A DNA stretch of 25,675 bases from JAFGOM01 sp964428385. GTDB taxonomy: Archaea; Halobacteriota; Methanomicrobia; Methanomicrobiales; Methanospirillaceae. A program made the position numbers and the translations under genes. Location of the stretch: contig CAYRYR010000032.1 of assembly GCA_964428385.1 (NCBI GenBank), positions 1-25,675 of the forward strand, read 5' to 3'. The notes below the pieces were generated by a model. That model saw only the letters and a program-made list of their open reading frames with translations. It was not told where the DNA came from and ran no database searches. Below, one piece after another: positions 8,529 through 16,793 of the stretch. Position 1 is the first letter of the stretch, and each line of letters begins with the position of its first letter.

Positions 8529-10883
8529 TTAATTCTGGTTATTATTGCCGTTTGCTATCTGGTAATAGGGTGTTCCCCAGGCATCTTCTTCCGGTGTCAG
8601 TTCATCTCCGGGTGTGATTGTCGGCTGGACTGTGATAGTTGGCTGACTTGCAGGCGTGGGACCGCCGGAAGGCCAGGCACCTCCCACAACTTCAGTATAT
8701 GCCTTAAGGATGACATTGGCATTCTGATATGCCGGATTAGCAGTGAGATCCTCCCAGTATGTTCCGTCAGAACTGACATAACTCTGTCCTGGTGCAGATG
8801 CAGCTCCTGATGTCATTCCCGGAATCATGTTCTCGATCGGGATGGGATAGTCATTGAATGGTTCCGTCACTTTCACAACTACAGAAAACGGTTCTCCTGC
8901 TGCAACGGGGACCGGATCGATTGGAATAGTGTAGTAACCGGGAATACTGATCGTGCCGGTTTTCTGGGATACTAACGTTCCGCTCATGGGCCCTGCTGCA
9001 GCTCTGGTAAAGACGTATATCTCATACGAAGACGGAGGGACAGGGAGTACCTGCATCTGTCCGCCTGTATTAACCACTTTATAACTTCCTGCTTCGCTGC
9101 AGACAAATCCGACTCCCTTTATCAGTTCATCTGCCTGAGCGGTATAGACATTGGCAAACCAGCCCACCGGAGATCCAAATCCCATGTTTCCGGTCCATCC
9201 ATAAGGATCATACGAGTAGATCATGTCATAGTTCGCAACCGGCTCGGCATTATTAAAGAGGAAATTCTCGGTTCCAATATACTTATCATAGTAACTTGCC
9301 CAGAAATAGCCGTTGTTTCCCCAATCAGGGCCCCAGCTGTTTCTGACAAGGAATGCACCAGGTGGATACCCGGGAACCTGGTAGGCATCGTCCCATCCTT
9401 CAATAACAACCTGATGATTAGGCTTTTCATCCCCGTCATAGAAGTACCAGTCCCCGTTTCCTGCCTGCTGCCACTCCTTCGTGGCATACATGCGTGTCAT
9501 GACACCTCCATAGAGCATCACTGCAAGTTTCAGGTTCATCAACCCTTCCGGACCCTGCTTGTCAGGGATTATCATGACCTCCTGGACATGAACTTCCGGG
9601 GCAACAGATACTGGATTAGAGGGTCCCGGATTATAGGGGTCATCAGCTTCATTGGCAGCACCATTCCACCGGGTCAGGTAGGCGAGTGAGAGCATACCAT
9701 TTCCACCGTCACACTGTCCGCCGTCCCAGAGCCGGTGAGTCTTTAGATTATTTTCAGAGAGATCCAGCTGCTCACCAGGCAACTGGTTTGACTCGAGAGA
9801 TCCCATCGTGGCAAAGATCCAACAGGATCCACAGTCTCCCTGGTCTTTTACCGGGGTGGATCTTCCTTCTTCAACCAGGCTGAACCGTGAGGGGAGGGAG
9901 AACGGGAAGAGACCTGCGATTGATTCATCAGTTCCACTCATCCCGGATGTGCCAGCAGTGCCAGTCATACCAGTAGTTCCTGCACTTCCTGCCGTCCCTG
10001 CTGTTCCCGTGATACTACTTGTCTGTATGATCTGACTGACAGCAGCGGTGTTATAACCTGCAGGAATTGTTCCCGGAATACCTGTAGCAATAAGGCTTCC
10101 AAAGTTACCAAAGATGGTCATCCCATTAAGATACGAGAGATCTACCGAAACGGGAACATATCCAAAATTATTCTCCATGTCAACTCCAAATCCTGGAAAA
10201 CCAGCCAGTTCCGGGTTTAATGGAGCTTGTACCATCTCCGGAACCTGCCCTGATGCCGGGACAGGTGCCGTTTGGCAGTTTTGAACAGTCAGTTGTGCTG
10301 GAGGAGAGGCCTCTATATACCCATCAGAAAATGCAACGGTCTCGGTAAGGGTGTACGTTCCCGGGTTACTGATGGTATAGGTAACCTCAGAGCCGTAGAG
10401 GGTCTCTCCTGTACTGATATCCCACTTCCAGTCTACCGGAACGACCCCATTTGTTGCATAGGACTGATCGGCAAGATGGATAATCAATGGTGCACAATCA
10501 CCTTCTTTTACCATGGTCGGGTTGACCGTATAAGTAGTGGTCATGGCCGGTGTTACCGGAGGATAGATGACTGTCGTTGTTGGCTGACCACAGTTTACCG
10601 GTGGGGCAAGGTGACAGTTTCGAAAGCATGTGCATCCATGACTACAACGACAGTCCGTCTTTGTCAGGGCTTTTGTATCCGGATACTGGTATACCGGCAC
10701 CAGCATGTCATTTCCTCCGACCACGATAGAGGTGGAAATGGAGGTGATTTGTGAGGGAGTATAGGTAGGATGTGGATAATAATCATCATCATACCCATAT
10801 CCACTATCATACCCTGCCAGGACGGGGACGGTCACAATACTAATTATCAATACCAATAATAACACAAAATCAGTTATTTTCAT
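8529..10883 (-). CDS. Exported papain-like (C1A) cysteine protease with PKD-like domain
   Basis: 784-residue exported protein. It has a signal peptide (1-23), a Tyr/Asp/Cys-rich N-terminus (six Cys between 78 and 98), a PKD-like domain (about 110-200), a Gly/Thr/Ala linker (293-318), then a C1A peptidase (about 330-545). The catalytic set is complete: Gln348, Cys354 in CGSCW, His490 in NHQVV and Asn515 in RNSWG. Residues 545-740 form a beta-rich domain like those that follow C1A peptidases in other prokaryotic secreted proteins. The extreme C-terminus has one copy of the cluster's motif, LTPEEDAWGTPY (762-773). GAGGAG precedes the ATG. Protein degradation outside the cell is inferred from family and export signal. 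No separate inhibitory propeptide was recognised, though the long N-terminus could act as one. Confidence 0.92.
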   Translation of the reverse strand: MKITDFVLLLVLIISIVTVPVLAGYDSGYGYDDDYYPHPTYTPSQITSISTSIVVGGNDMLVPVYQYPDTKALTKTDCRCSHGCTCFRNCHLAPPVNCGQPTTTVIYPPVTPAMTTTYTVNPTMVKEGDCAPLIIHLADQSYATNGVVPVDWKWDISTGETLYGSEVTYTISNPGTYTLTETVAFSDGYIEASPPAQLTVQNCQTAPVPASGQVPEMVQAPLNPELAGFPGFGVDMENNFGYVPVSVDLSYLNGMTIFGNFGSLIATGIPGTIPAGYNTAAVSQIIQTSSITGTAGTAGSAGTTGMTGTAGTSGMSGTDESIAGLFPFSLPSRFSLVEEGRSTPVKDQGDCGSCWIFATMGSLESNQLPGEQLDLSENNLKTHRLWDGGQCDGGNGMLSLAYLTRWNGAANEADDPYNPGPSNPVSVAPEVHVQEVMIIPDKQGPEGLMNLKLAVMLYGGVMTRMYATKEWQQAGNGDWYFYDGDEKPNHQVVIEGWDDAYQVPGYPPGAFLVRNSWGPDWGNNGYFWASYYDKYIGTENFLFNNAEPVANYDMIYSYDPYGWTGNMGFGSPVGWFANVYTAQADELIKGVGFVCSEAGSYKVVNTGGQMQVLPVPPSSYEIYVFTRAAAGPMSGTLVSQKTGTISIPGYYTIPIDPVPVAAGEPFSVVVKVTEPFNDYPIPIENMIPGMTSGAASAPGQSYVSSDGTYWEDLTANPAYQNANVILKAYTEVVGGAWPSGGPTPASQPTITVQPTITPGDELTPEEDAWGTPYYQIANGNNNQN
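8565..8600 (-). repeat. Single C-terminal copy of the Trp-Tyr motif
   Basis: Encodes LTPEEDAWGTPY about eleven residues before the stop of the C1A protease. It is the seventh copy of the pattern in this cluster. Confidence 0.65.
9930..10007 (-). repeat. Gly/Thr/Ala/Ser low-complexity linker repeat
   Basis: Short GTAGTAG- and GTSGMSG-type units encode a flexible linker between the N-terminal part and the peptidase domain of the C1A protease. Confidence 0.7.
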
Positions 10884-10967
10884 TATTCTTCTCCTCTATT
10901 TATCGATGAAAACAATTAATTTCTATTGGGGACAATCATAAAAAAAGTGATCCCAGGTGGTTCAAAT

Positions 10968-11003
10968 GATAGTTTACTATCGTAGGTAATTATCAGATAC
11001 CTA
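10968..11003. promoter_or_regulatory. Pair of inverted repeats between the two C1A genes
   Basis: GATAGT-tt-ACTATC (10968-10981) abuts TAGGTA-N9-TACCTA (10983-11003). They lie just after the stop of the upstream C1A gene. On the minus strand a T7 run follows at about 10941-10947. This could be a terminator or attenuator for the upstream gene, or an operator for the downstream one. Confidence 0.35.
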
Positions 11004-11016
11004 TTACGAGATCCTG

Positions 11017-13302
11017 TCAGATTCTGGCAACTAAATTAGAGATGGTTTCGGATTGCAAACCATTCCCTACCGTGAGGGTAACCGGGTAGGTTCCCGGAGC
11101 TGCAAATGTCCAGCAGACAGACTGCCCGCTGGCATCGGCAATTCCGTCATTGGTAAAGTCCCAGGTCCAGGTGGTGGGCGGGGGAAATCCGGTTGATTTG
11201 TCGGTAAAGTAAATCTTTAACGGAGCTACTCCTGCAGTTGGCCAGTAGGTAAAGTCGCTCTGGATTGAGCTGATTAAAAAGCCATTCTCAAGCGTATCTG
11301 ATAATCCATTTGGATTGGTGAGGATAACATCCCAGTTTCCAGTTGTTTTCCCAGTCAGATCAAAGGTACAGACAATTTTTGTATCTGATACTACCACTAC
11401 ACCGATTGCCGGGATATCTGTCTCTCCTGAACAGCTCAGTTTAACCGTGGCACCTGAAACAAAATTACTGCCTGCCAGGTTTGTTATGCTGACCGGGCCG
11501 CTGTTTAATCCTGATGAAGGAGTTATCCCGGATATATCAGGAGCGGGATCTTCAGAAATACCGGTTATCGTGATATCGAGCGTATACGGGCCAGATCCGG
11601 AGTAAGCATGTATCATAACATAATATTCACCAGATACAGGATTGGAGAGGATGACCTGTTCGTCTGCATCAGATTCATAGGGCCGCCAGTCCCAGTTGGA
11701 TAACGTTGGAGCTCTTCCTCGTGCAACATAGAGATCGAAATCAGCTCCTGAAGGCCCGTCAAGGATGAATGAAACCTCTTCGGCACCGCTGGGGACAGTG
11801 TACGGGCCGTAATTCTGTTGTTGATTGTAAGCAAGTGTTCCTGCTTCATGGTAACTGGATGGTGTCGGATCGACATCACCGGTAATGGTAAATGCTCCTG
11901 TTTTTGTCCCGCTCTGTCCATCTGTATTGGTAACGACAACATCCCATGTCCCCGGCTGCTTTCCAATGAGATTCAAAGAACAGGTTATCTGCGATGACGA
12001 GACAACAACCACATTTGCTGCAGTGATGTCGCTATAACCACTCCGTGTCAATTTTACACTTGCCCCGCTCTTGAAATTGCTCCCGGCAAGGTTAGTGATA
12101 CTCACCGTTTTGGTATTCTCACCGGTTGCCGGATTAATTGAGGTTACTGTCGGGGCAGGATCCGAAGTAGAGATAAACTGAACATTATAGGTATAATACA
12201 TAGAATCAGGCAGGTTATAGTATTCATATCCCGGAACAAGGGCTGAATAATCTATATCCATCTCAAACCTGATAGTACCTGCAAGGTAAGGATCATCATT
12301 ACGGTTTCCCCAGCTGTTCAGTACAACCCAATATCCGGTCCCGTCATTATTGGGATCCTGATACCCGATAATCGTCATGGCATGACCCCCAAAACTTCCT
12401 GAGGATCCTACTCCTGTTACAGGATTATACTCATAGGAAGCTCCCTGTTCCCAGGCATTGAAAAAGTCTGCATTGTTGTTGTACCAGTAAAACCCTAACC
12501 AGACTGCCTTATTTTGATTGAGTATACTCTTGATATTATTAATGGCTGTCAGACGGTTGACACCGGTGGTGGTTATCTGTTGGGTAGAGAGTGAGGTGAT
12601 GGGATAATTCGGTGTGGTTGTTATCTGACTTGCCAGGCGTGCGGTAGACTGCCCACATGATTTCGCTCCATCTGCGTATGCTCCTCCTGAATTTGACGAG
12701 GGAATAAACTTGTTATTGCCGGTATTCCGATAAAAAGTTTCAAAATCTTCTGCAAATCCGCCACAACAGGCATAACCCGATCCCGATCCCCCATTATAGT
12801 TTGAATTAAGATACTGAACTGATAATTGATTCTTTATCCCATTCTGAACAGAATGCGCAACCTCAACAACACCAGTTCCTGCCCAGGCCCAGCAATTACC
12901 ACAATATCCCTGATCACGAAGTGCTATATTGCTGCTTGTATATGGGACGTGACTGGAAAGGTTCACCGATGTCTGAAGATCTGCAGATTGGAATTCGACA
13001 GATGCTGCATCATTGTATGCTGATGCTTTATCCTGATTGTATGCCAGAGCGATGCGTTTCGCCATCACATCGTCGATCTGCATAATACCATGCGGAAATT
13101 CTTCATTTGCGTTTCGAGCACAGGAAGGGCAGGATTCCGTAAGATCTGATATTATCGTACCAGACAGGAGATCCCCGCTGGTAATGGGTATGTCATTATC
13201 AGGTCTGATAAAAAGGGAACCCTGTGGATCACCTACAGCTCCGGTAATAAACAGAATAATGAGCAGAAGGATGAAGGTTCCCTGTATTGAATTAATATGC
13301 AT
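11017..13302 (-). CDS. Exported papain-like (C1A) cysteine protease with IPT, PPC and PKD modules
   Basis: 761-residue exported protein, first gene of the secreted cluster. A hydrophobic signal segment (about 7-25) is followed by the C1A domain (120-377) with Gln131, Cys137 in YCGNCW, His307 in GGHAM and Asn329 in LNSWG, all intact. Then come an IPT/TIG domain (384-475), a PPC domain (490-577, DFDLYVARGRAP), a second IPT/TIG domain (588-677) and a C-terminal PKD domain (683-761, TWTWDFTNDG). The two IPT domains are near copies (SITNLAGSNF in both). Possible starts are GTG 13311, ATG 13305 and ATG 13302; GGGTGAT just upstream gives the best spacing to 13302. The accessory modules are typical surface or substrate-binding domains of methanogen exoproteins. 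Confidence 0.92.
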   Translation of the reverse strand: MHINSIQGTFILLLIILFITGAVGDPQGSLFIRPDNDIPITSGDLLSGTIISDLTESCPSCARNANEEFPHGIMQIDDVMAKRIALAYNQDKASAYNDAASVEFQSADLQTSVNLSSHVPYTSSNIALRDQGYCGNCWAWAGTGVVEVAHSVQNGIKNQLSVQYLNSNYNGGSGSGYACCGGFAEDFETFYRNTGNNKFIPSSNSGGAYADGAKSCGQSTARLASQITTTPNYPITSLSTQQITTTGVNRLTAINNIKSILNQNKAVWLGFYWYNNNADFFNAWEQGASYEYNPVTGVGSSGSFGGHAMTIIGYQDPNNDGTGYWVVLNSWGNRNDDPYLAGTIRFEMDIDYSALVPGYEYYNLPDSMYYTYNVQFISTSDPAPTVTSINPATGENTKTVSITNLAGSNFKSGASVKLTRSGYSDITAANVVVVSSSQITCSLNLIGKQPGTWDVVVTNTDGQSGTKTGAFTITGDVDPTPSSYHEAGTLAYNQQQNYGPYTVPSGAEEVSFILDGPSGADFDLYVARGRAPTLSNWDWRPYESDADEQVILSNPVSGEYYVMIHAYSGSGPYTLDITITGISEDPAPDISGITPSSGLNSGPVSITNLAGSNFVSGATVKLSCSGETDIPAIGVVVVSDTKIVCTFDLTGKTTGNWDVILTNPNGLSDTLENGFLISSIQSDFTYWPTAGVAPLKIYFTDKSTGFPPPTTWTWDFTNDGIADASGQSVCWTFAAPGTYPVTLTVGNGLQSETISNLVARI

Positions 13303-14003
13303 CATTATCACCCTATTATATCAAGGATCTCCTTACTGGCGTATAAGTATTGTTCCGATCAAGTCCATAATTTTTCATTCGATTACATAATTGTCATGAA
13401 ATGCGATGGATTGCTATAAAAATATCAAATTGAGTAAAAATTCCCATTAGGCAATATGGATGGGGCTATTATTGGATGATTTTTGCAAATAAACAGAAAA
13501 TAAGAACTTTAAAGAGAATGCCTAAAAATTATTGTATGCGCGTCGGCAAAGTAGATAATAATATTCACTATCGGAAGATAATTCTGTATGATTTCTGGTA
13601 TCTGAAATGAATATAGTTAGGATCTAATGTTCACGATATTTACTGTAAAAAGGCTTATGTGCTTTACTTCACATTCCACCGATGAAAAACCGTTCCGTAT
13701 TTTTACTGATATACCCGTTTTTCCTGCAATACATCAGAAAAACCCTGACTTTTTCTGCCGGTATAGATCATTTAGATGACAGATGTATTCCAGATTTGTT
13801 AATCCTTGCCTTGTAGAGGAAATTTAATGAATACATTCTGCATGAATAAGATTCTCTATAGCATTGATGCGGGAAACAGTATTATTTCCGTGTTAGAAGG
13901 AGGAGGTAATCAGTCGGGATAAACAGTCTTTTGGATTTTTCAATTTGATTAGTTTTGCGATGACCTACCTATCAGGTGTTCAATGTTACGAACCAGTTCA
14001 ATA

Positions 14004-14016
14004 TAGTATATATAAG
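14004..14016 (+). promoter_or_regulatory. TATA box of the repeat lipoprotein gene
   Basis: TAGTATATATAAG is a strong archaeal TATA element, 68 bases before the ATG at 14084. The expected start site lies near 14033-14040, inside the palindromic element. Confidence 0.55.
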
Positions 14017-14030
14017 GGAGAGAATACATG

Positions 14031-14055
14031 TCTTTATGTAAAGAGGTCTTTACAT
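14031..14055 (+). promoter_or_regulatory. Palindromic operator candidate with three alternating half-sites
   Basis: Three half-sites alternate in orientation: TCTTTA (14031-14036), TAAAGA (14039-14044) and TCTTTA (14047-14052), each separated by two bases. The last two sit in a perfect 9-base inverted repeat, ATGTAAAGA and TCTTTACAT, with a GG centre (14036-14055). Its position over the expected start site suits a repressor binding site. Confidence 0.5.
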
Positions 14056-14083
14056 TTTATATGAAAAGACTCGAGGTAATATC

Positions 14084-14647
14084 ATGAACACAAAAAAGAT
14101 TATATTGATAATTGGTATACTTTGCATATCTGGTATCTTCCTTTCAGGAGGATGTGTTGCAGAGGAGATGCAGCAGGCTCCTCCATCAGGTGGTCCACAG
14201 GACTGTACAGATTATGCAGTAGCAGCAGCATCACTTGGCATTTCTGAAGAGACCTTACGATCAGCCATTCATCCGGGACCTGATTTTACTGCAGCAGCAG
14301 AAACTCTGGGAGTTACGGTTGAGGCATTGCAGTCTGCTATGGGAAACGCTGGTGAACCAGAACAACCCGGGCAGCAAGGTCAACGAGGTCAGGATTTTGC
14401 CACAGCAGCAGCGACGCTCGGTGTAACTGAAGATGCTCTTCGCTCTGCCTTTGGCATGGAGGATAGGGGACCACAAAGGAATATTGCAGCGATGGCTGCA
14501 GAACCTGGTGTTACTGAAGACGCTCTTAAGTCTGTGATGCCCACTCCGGGAGGCCGGGGTGAACCAAACCTTACTAAAGCAGCAACAACGCTTAATATTT
14601 CTGAGGAATCATTACAGGCAGCACTTGAAGCCGCAAAGACCTGCTGA
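14084..14647 (+). CDS. Small exported lipoprotein with five helical repeats
   Basis: 187-residue protein of unknown function. A hydrophobic N-terminus (5-20) ends in SGGC, so Cys24 is a plausible lipobox cysteine. Five copies of a 21-residue unit start at about 43, 67, 104, 133 and 162, with consensus x-F-x-x-A-A-x-x-L-G-[VI]-[TS]-E-x-x-L-x-x-A. Each looks like two short helices joined by a Gly-Val-Thr turn. The spacers are Pro/Gly/Gln rich, and the last residue is Cys187. GAGGTA seven to eight bases upstream is the ribosome binding site. It has its own TATA box and palindromic operator candidate, and a clear terminator follows, so it is a single-gene unit. I do not recognise the family. Confidence 0.85.
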   Translation: MNTKKIILIIGILCISGIFLSGGCVAEEMQQAPPSGGPQDCTDYAVAAASLGISEETLRSAIHPGPDFTAAAETLGVTVEALQSAMGNAGEPEQPGQQGQRGQDFATAAATLGVTEDALRSAFGMEDRGPQRNIAAMAAEPGVTEDALKSVMPTPGGRGEPNLTKAATTLNISEESLQAALEAAKTC

Positions 14648-14675
14648 TATACAGTATCTATAAGGGTATGTTAAT

Positions 14676-14714
14676 GACTCCCTCTTTGGGAGTCTCTGTT
14701 TCTCTCTTTTTTTT
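14676..14714 (+). terminator. Hairpin and T-tract terminator after the repeat lipoprotein
   Basis: GACTCCC (14676-14682) and GGGAGTC (14688-14694) form a perfect 7-base stem with a TCTTT loop. A pyrimidine stretch with eight consecutive T follows, 29 bases after the stop. Confidence 0.8.
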
Positions 14715-14850
14715 ACTGTAAATAGGACCTGATTGTGCCAAATAGCAAATTCAGTTCTGATAAAGCGAGAGGAGGAACACTTCCTTTTACTATTTGGATA
14801 CAGGGGTACCCGACCGGCAGAATAAACCGGGATTTTATAAGGTAGATATC

Positions 14851-15525
14851 ATGGAGCATGTAAAAAAAGCATTTAACGGGTTTGCACAGGAATACGATGC
14901 CCAGCGTGAGTTCGTGATTCCGGAATTGCGACAGTTTTATGGGACAGCAGTCTGGGCTGCCGAGTCGGTGCAACATTCGCCGGCAATCCTTGACATTGGT
15001 GCCGGGACCGGCCTTTTAAGTGCGTTTATTCTAAAAAAATTCCCTGATGCAGGGATAACATTGATGGACTTTTCAGAAAACATGCTGGACGTGGCCCGGC
15101 AGAGATTTGCAGGAAATAAGAATATCCACTACGTGGTGAGCGACTATAGCCACAGTGATCTTGGCGGGCCGTACGATATTATCTGCTCGGCCCTGTCCAT
15201 CCATCATCTTGCCCCTGAAGAAAAACAGCAATTGTTTAAGACAATTTTCACTGCTCTTATCCCCGGGGGTATGTTTGTCAATGCTGACCAGGCAGATGGT
15301 GAGACACTCTATTTCCGTGACCGGTATCTGGAATACTGGAATGAATTTTTGCAGGCCGGACCACTTAACGATCAGGAGCATGCAGAGATCCTCAAACGAC
15401 GAAACAATCTGGATAAGAATGACAAACTGTCCCTTCAGCTCCAGTGGCTCCGTGATGCCGGGTTTTTGGATGTTGACGTGGTGTATAAAAACCTGACTTT
15501 TATTGTGACGGTGGCAAGGAAGTAA
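14851..15525 (+). CDS. Class I SAM-dependent methyltransferase
   Basis: 224-residue cytoplasmic enzyme. Motif I is ILDIGAGTGLLSAF (46-59), the acidic end of beta-2 is LMDFSENMLDVA (71-82), and motif IV-like IICSALSIHHL spans 110-120, followed by LIPGGMFVNAD. This is the methyltransferase type 11/25 pattern of small-molecule methylases. The substrate cannot be read from sequence. The frame opens at a TTG at 14794, but the ATG at 14851 is preceded by GGTAGAT and gives the usual N-terminus (MEHVKKAFNGFAQEYD). No cofactor-pathway genes are adjacent. It stands alone after a terminator and 238 bases before the next gene. Confidence 0.88.
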   Translation: MEHVKKAFNGFAQEYDAQREFVIPELRQFYGTAVWAAESVQHSPAILDIGAGTGLLSAFILKKFPDAGITLMDFSENMLDVARQRFAGNKNIHYVVSDYSHSDLGGPYDIICSALSIHHLAPEEKQQLFKTIFTALIPGGMFVNADQADGETLYFRDRYLEYWNEFLQAGPLNDQEHAEILKRRNNLDKNDKLSLQLQWLRDAGFLDVDVVYKNLTFIVTVARK

Positions 15526-15763
15526 GATAGAACCATCTCCCCCCTCTGCTATGAAATGTCATGACATGATACCTGTAAAGGTTTGAAAGTATTTCTCTGG
15601 TTACTGCAGATTCAACTGAATAATTAACGATTTTTTAAAAAATCTGTAACTCTCTTACGATATACGATAATGCCATTATTGGGATCAATTTGGGATTCTT
15701 TTTCGAATCTTCCCTTACTTCTATACATTATCCTCCCCAATACTCCTGAACAAAGGAGTTTGT

Positions 15764-16645
15764 ATGGAGATCACACCCACTATCCAGGCAATCAGGCACC
15801 AGTTTACGGTTCCGGTAGCACCTGGCATGGCTCTTGACCGGTTCGTGTACACGTATCTTATCTATGGTGAGACGATTACCCTTATCGACACGGGGGTAGC
15901 AGGATGTGAGGTGCAGATATTCGATGCTATCAGGTCAACCGGCCGCGATCCGTCTGAGATTGCGCTTGTCATTTTAACCCATTCACACCCGGATCATATT
16001 GGGGCTGCACGGGCTATACAACAGGCAACGAACTGCAGCATCGCGGCACATCCCGCCGAGAGAACCTGGATCGAGGATGTAGAACTTCAGAACCGTGAGC
16101 GGCCGGTGCCGGGGTTTGCAACGTTGGTTGGCGGATCGGTGCAGATTGATCATGAACTCGTGGACGGGGATTGCATAGAGATTGATGAACGGGATGCAAG
16201 GGAGATACAGGTGTTTCACACGCCAGGACATTCGCAGGGATCCATCTCGCTTTTCATGCACAGCGATGGAGTTCTATTTTCCGGAGATGCAATACCGGTG
16301 AAAGGAGACCTGCCTATCTATGATGATGCTCTCGTATCAGTACAATCAGTACAACGGCTTAGGAAGCTTACCGGCATCCGGACTCTTCTCTCGGCCTGGG
16401 ATGAACCAAAGAAGGGCACTGATGTGTACCTGCAGATGGACCTGGCAGTAACCTATCTCCAGACAATCCATGAGGCTGTGTGTACGAATGCCGATACTGA
16501 CTCCCCGAATATGATGGAACTCACCCGTAAAACCGCTGCTGCTATTGGCTTGCCCCCGGAGGTTGTAAATCCCATGTTCACCCGGACTGTTGCAGCACAC
16601 CTGCGGGTTCGGGACAGGAAAAATCTGCTGGCAGGTTTCCCCTGA
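15764..16645 (+). CDS. Metallo-beta-lactamase-fold hydrolase
   Basis: 293-residue cytoplasmic protein. Metal ligands are visible in HSHPDH (His73, His75, Asp77, His78), TPGH (His156) and SGD (Asp175). Where glyoxalase-II-like members have a last ligand in PGH, this protein reads LSAWDEP (209-215). The final His is thus absent or supplied from elsewhere, as I believe is true of a subset of the family. The C-terminal 70 residues are helical and unassigned. AAGGAG lies five bases before the ATG, and a TATA-like CTATACATTA lies about 35 bases before it. The reaction is unknown; thioester or phosphodiester hydrolysis is usual for the fold. Confidence 0.86.
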   Translation: MEITPTIQAIRHQFTVPVAPGMALDRFVYTYLIYGETITLIDTGVAGCEVQIFDAIRSTGRDPSEIALVILTHSHPDHIGAARAIQQATNCSIAAHPAERTWIEDVELQNRERPVPGFATLVGGSVQIDHELVDGDCIEIDERDAREIQVFHTPGHSQGSISLFMHSDGVLFSGDAIPVKGDLPIYDDALVSVQSVQRLRKLTGIRTLLSAWDEPKKGTDVYLQMDLAVTYLQTIHEAVCTNADTDSPNMMELTRKTAAAIGLPPEVVNPMFTRTVAAHLRVRDRKNLLAGFP

Positions 16646-16793
16646 TAAAGAGAGGAAGGATTATCGGCCCATGTTTAAAGATGATCTAATAATGATGTGA
16701 ACACTCAAGCAACAATAAAGACCATAAGCATCAGAATGTCGTCACGATGTGCAACCGTATACACGAACTATCGGAATAACCGGGAAAAAGACG

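Larger units (their letters stand above)
13303..14083. other. Divergent intergenic region, about 780 bases
   Basis: AT-rich spacer between the minus-strand secreted cluster and the plus-strand lipoprotein gene. A minus-strand TATA-like CTTATACG (about 13338-13346) may serve the C1A gene. A 44-codon open frame at 13682-13816 starts with a hydrophobic stretch but lacks a ribosome binding site. A strong GGAGGAGGT sequence near 13899-13907 has no start codon after it. The lipoprotein promoter and palindromes at 14004-14055 are listed separately. Confidence 0.5.

Noticed and set aside
13682..13816. 44-codon frame with a hydrophobic start
   Set aside because: No ribosome binding site, no recognisable family, and very AT-rich surroundings.
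13895..13910. Strong GGAGGAGGT ribosome-binding-like sequence
   Set aside because: No start codon with an open frame follows at usable distance; probably chance or a remnant.
15556..15567. Perfect palindrome ATGTCATGACAT
   Set aside because: Twelve-base palindromes arise by chance at this scale and it is not placed next to a promoter element.
15742..15759. Hairpin ACTCCT / AGGAGT that could hide the ribosome binding site of the MBL-fold gene
   Set aside because: A TATA-like box at about 15721-15730 predicts a start near 15750, so the left arm would probably not be transcribed.
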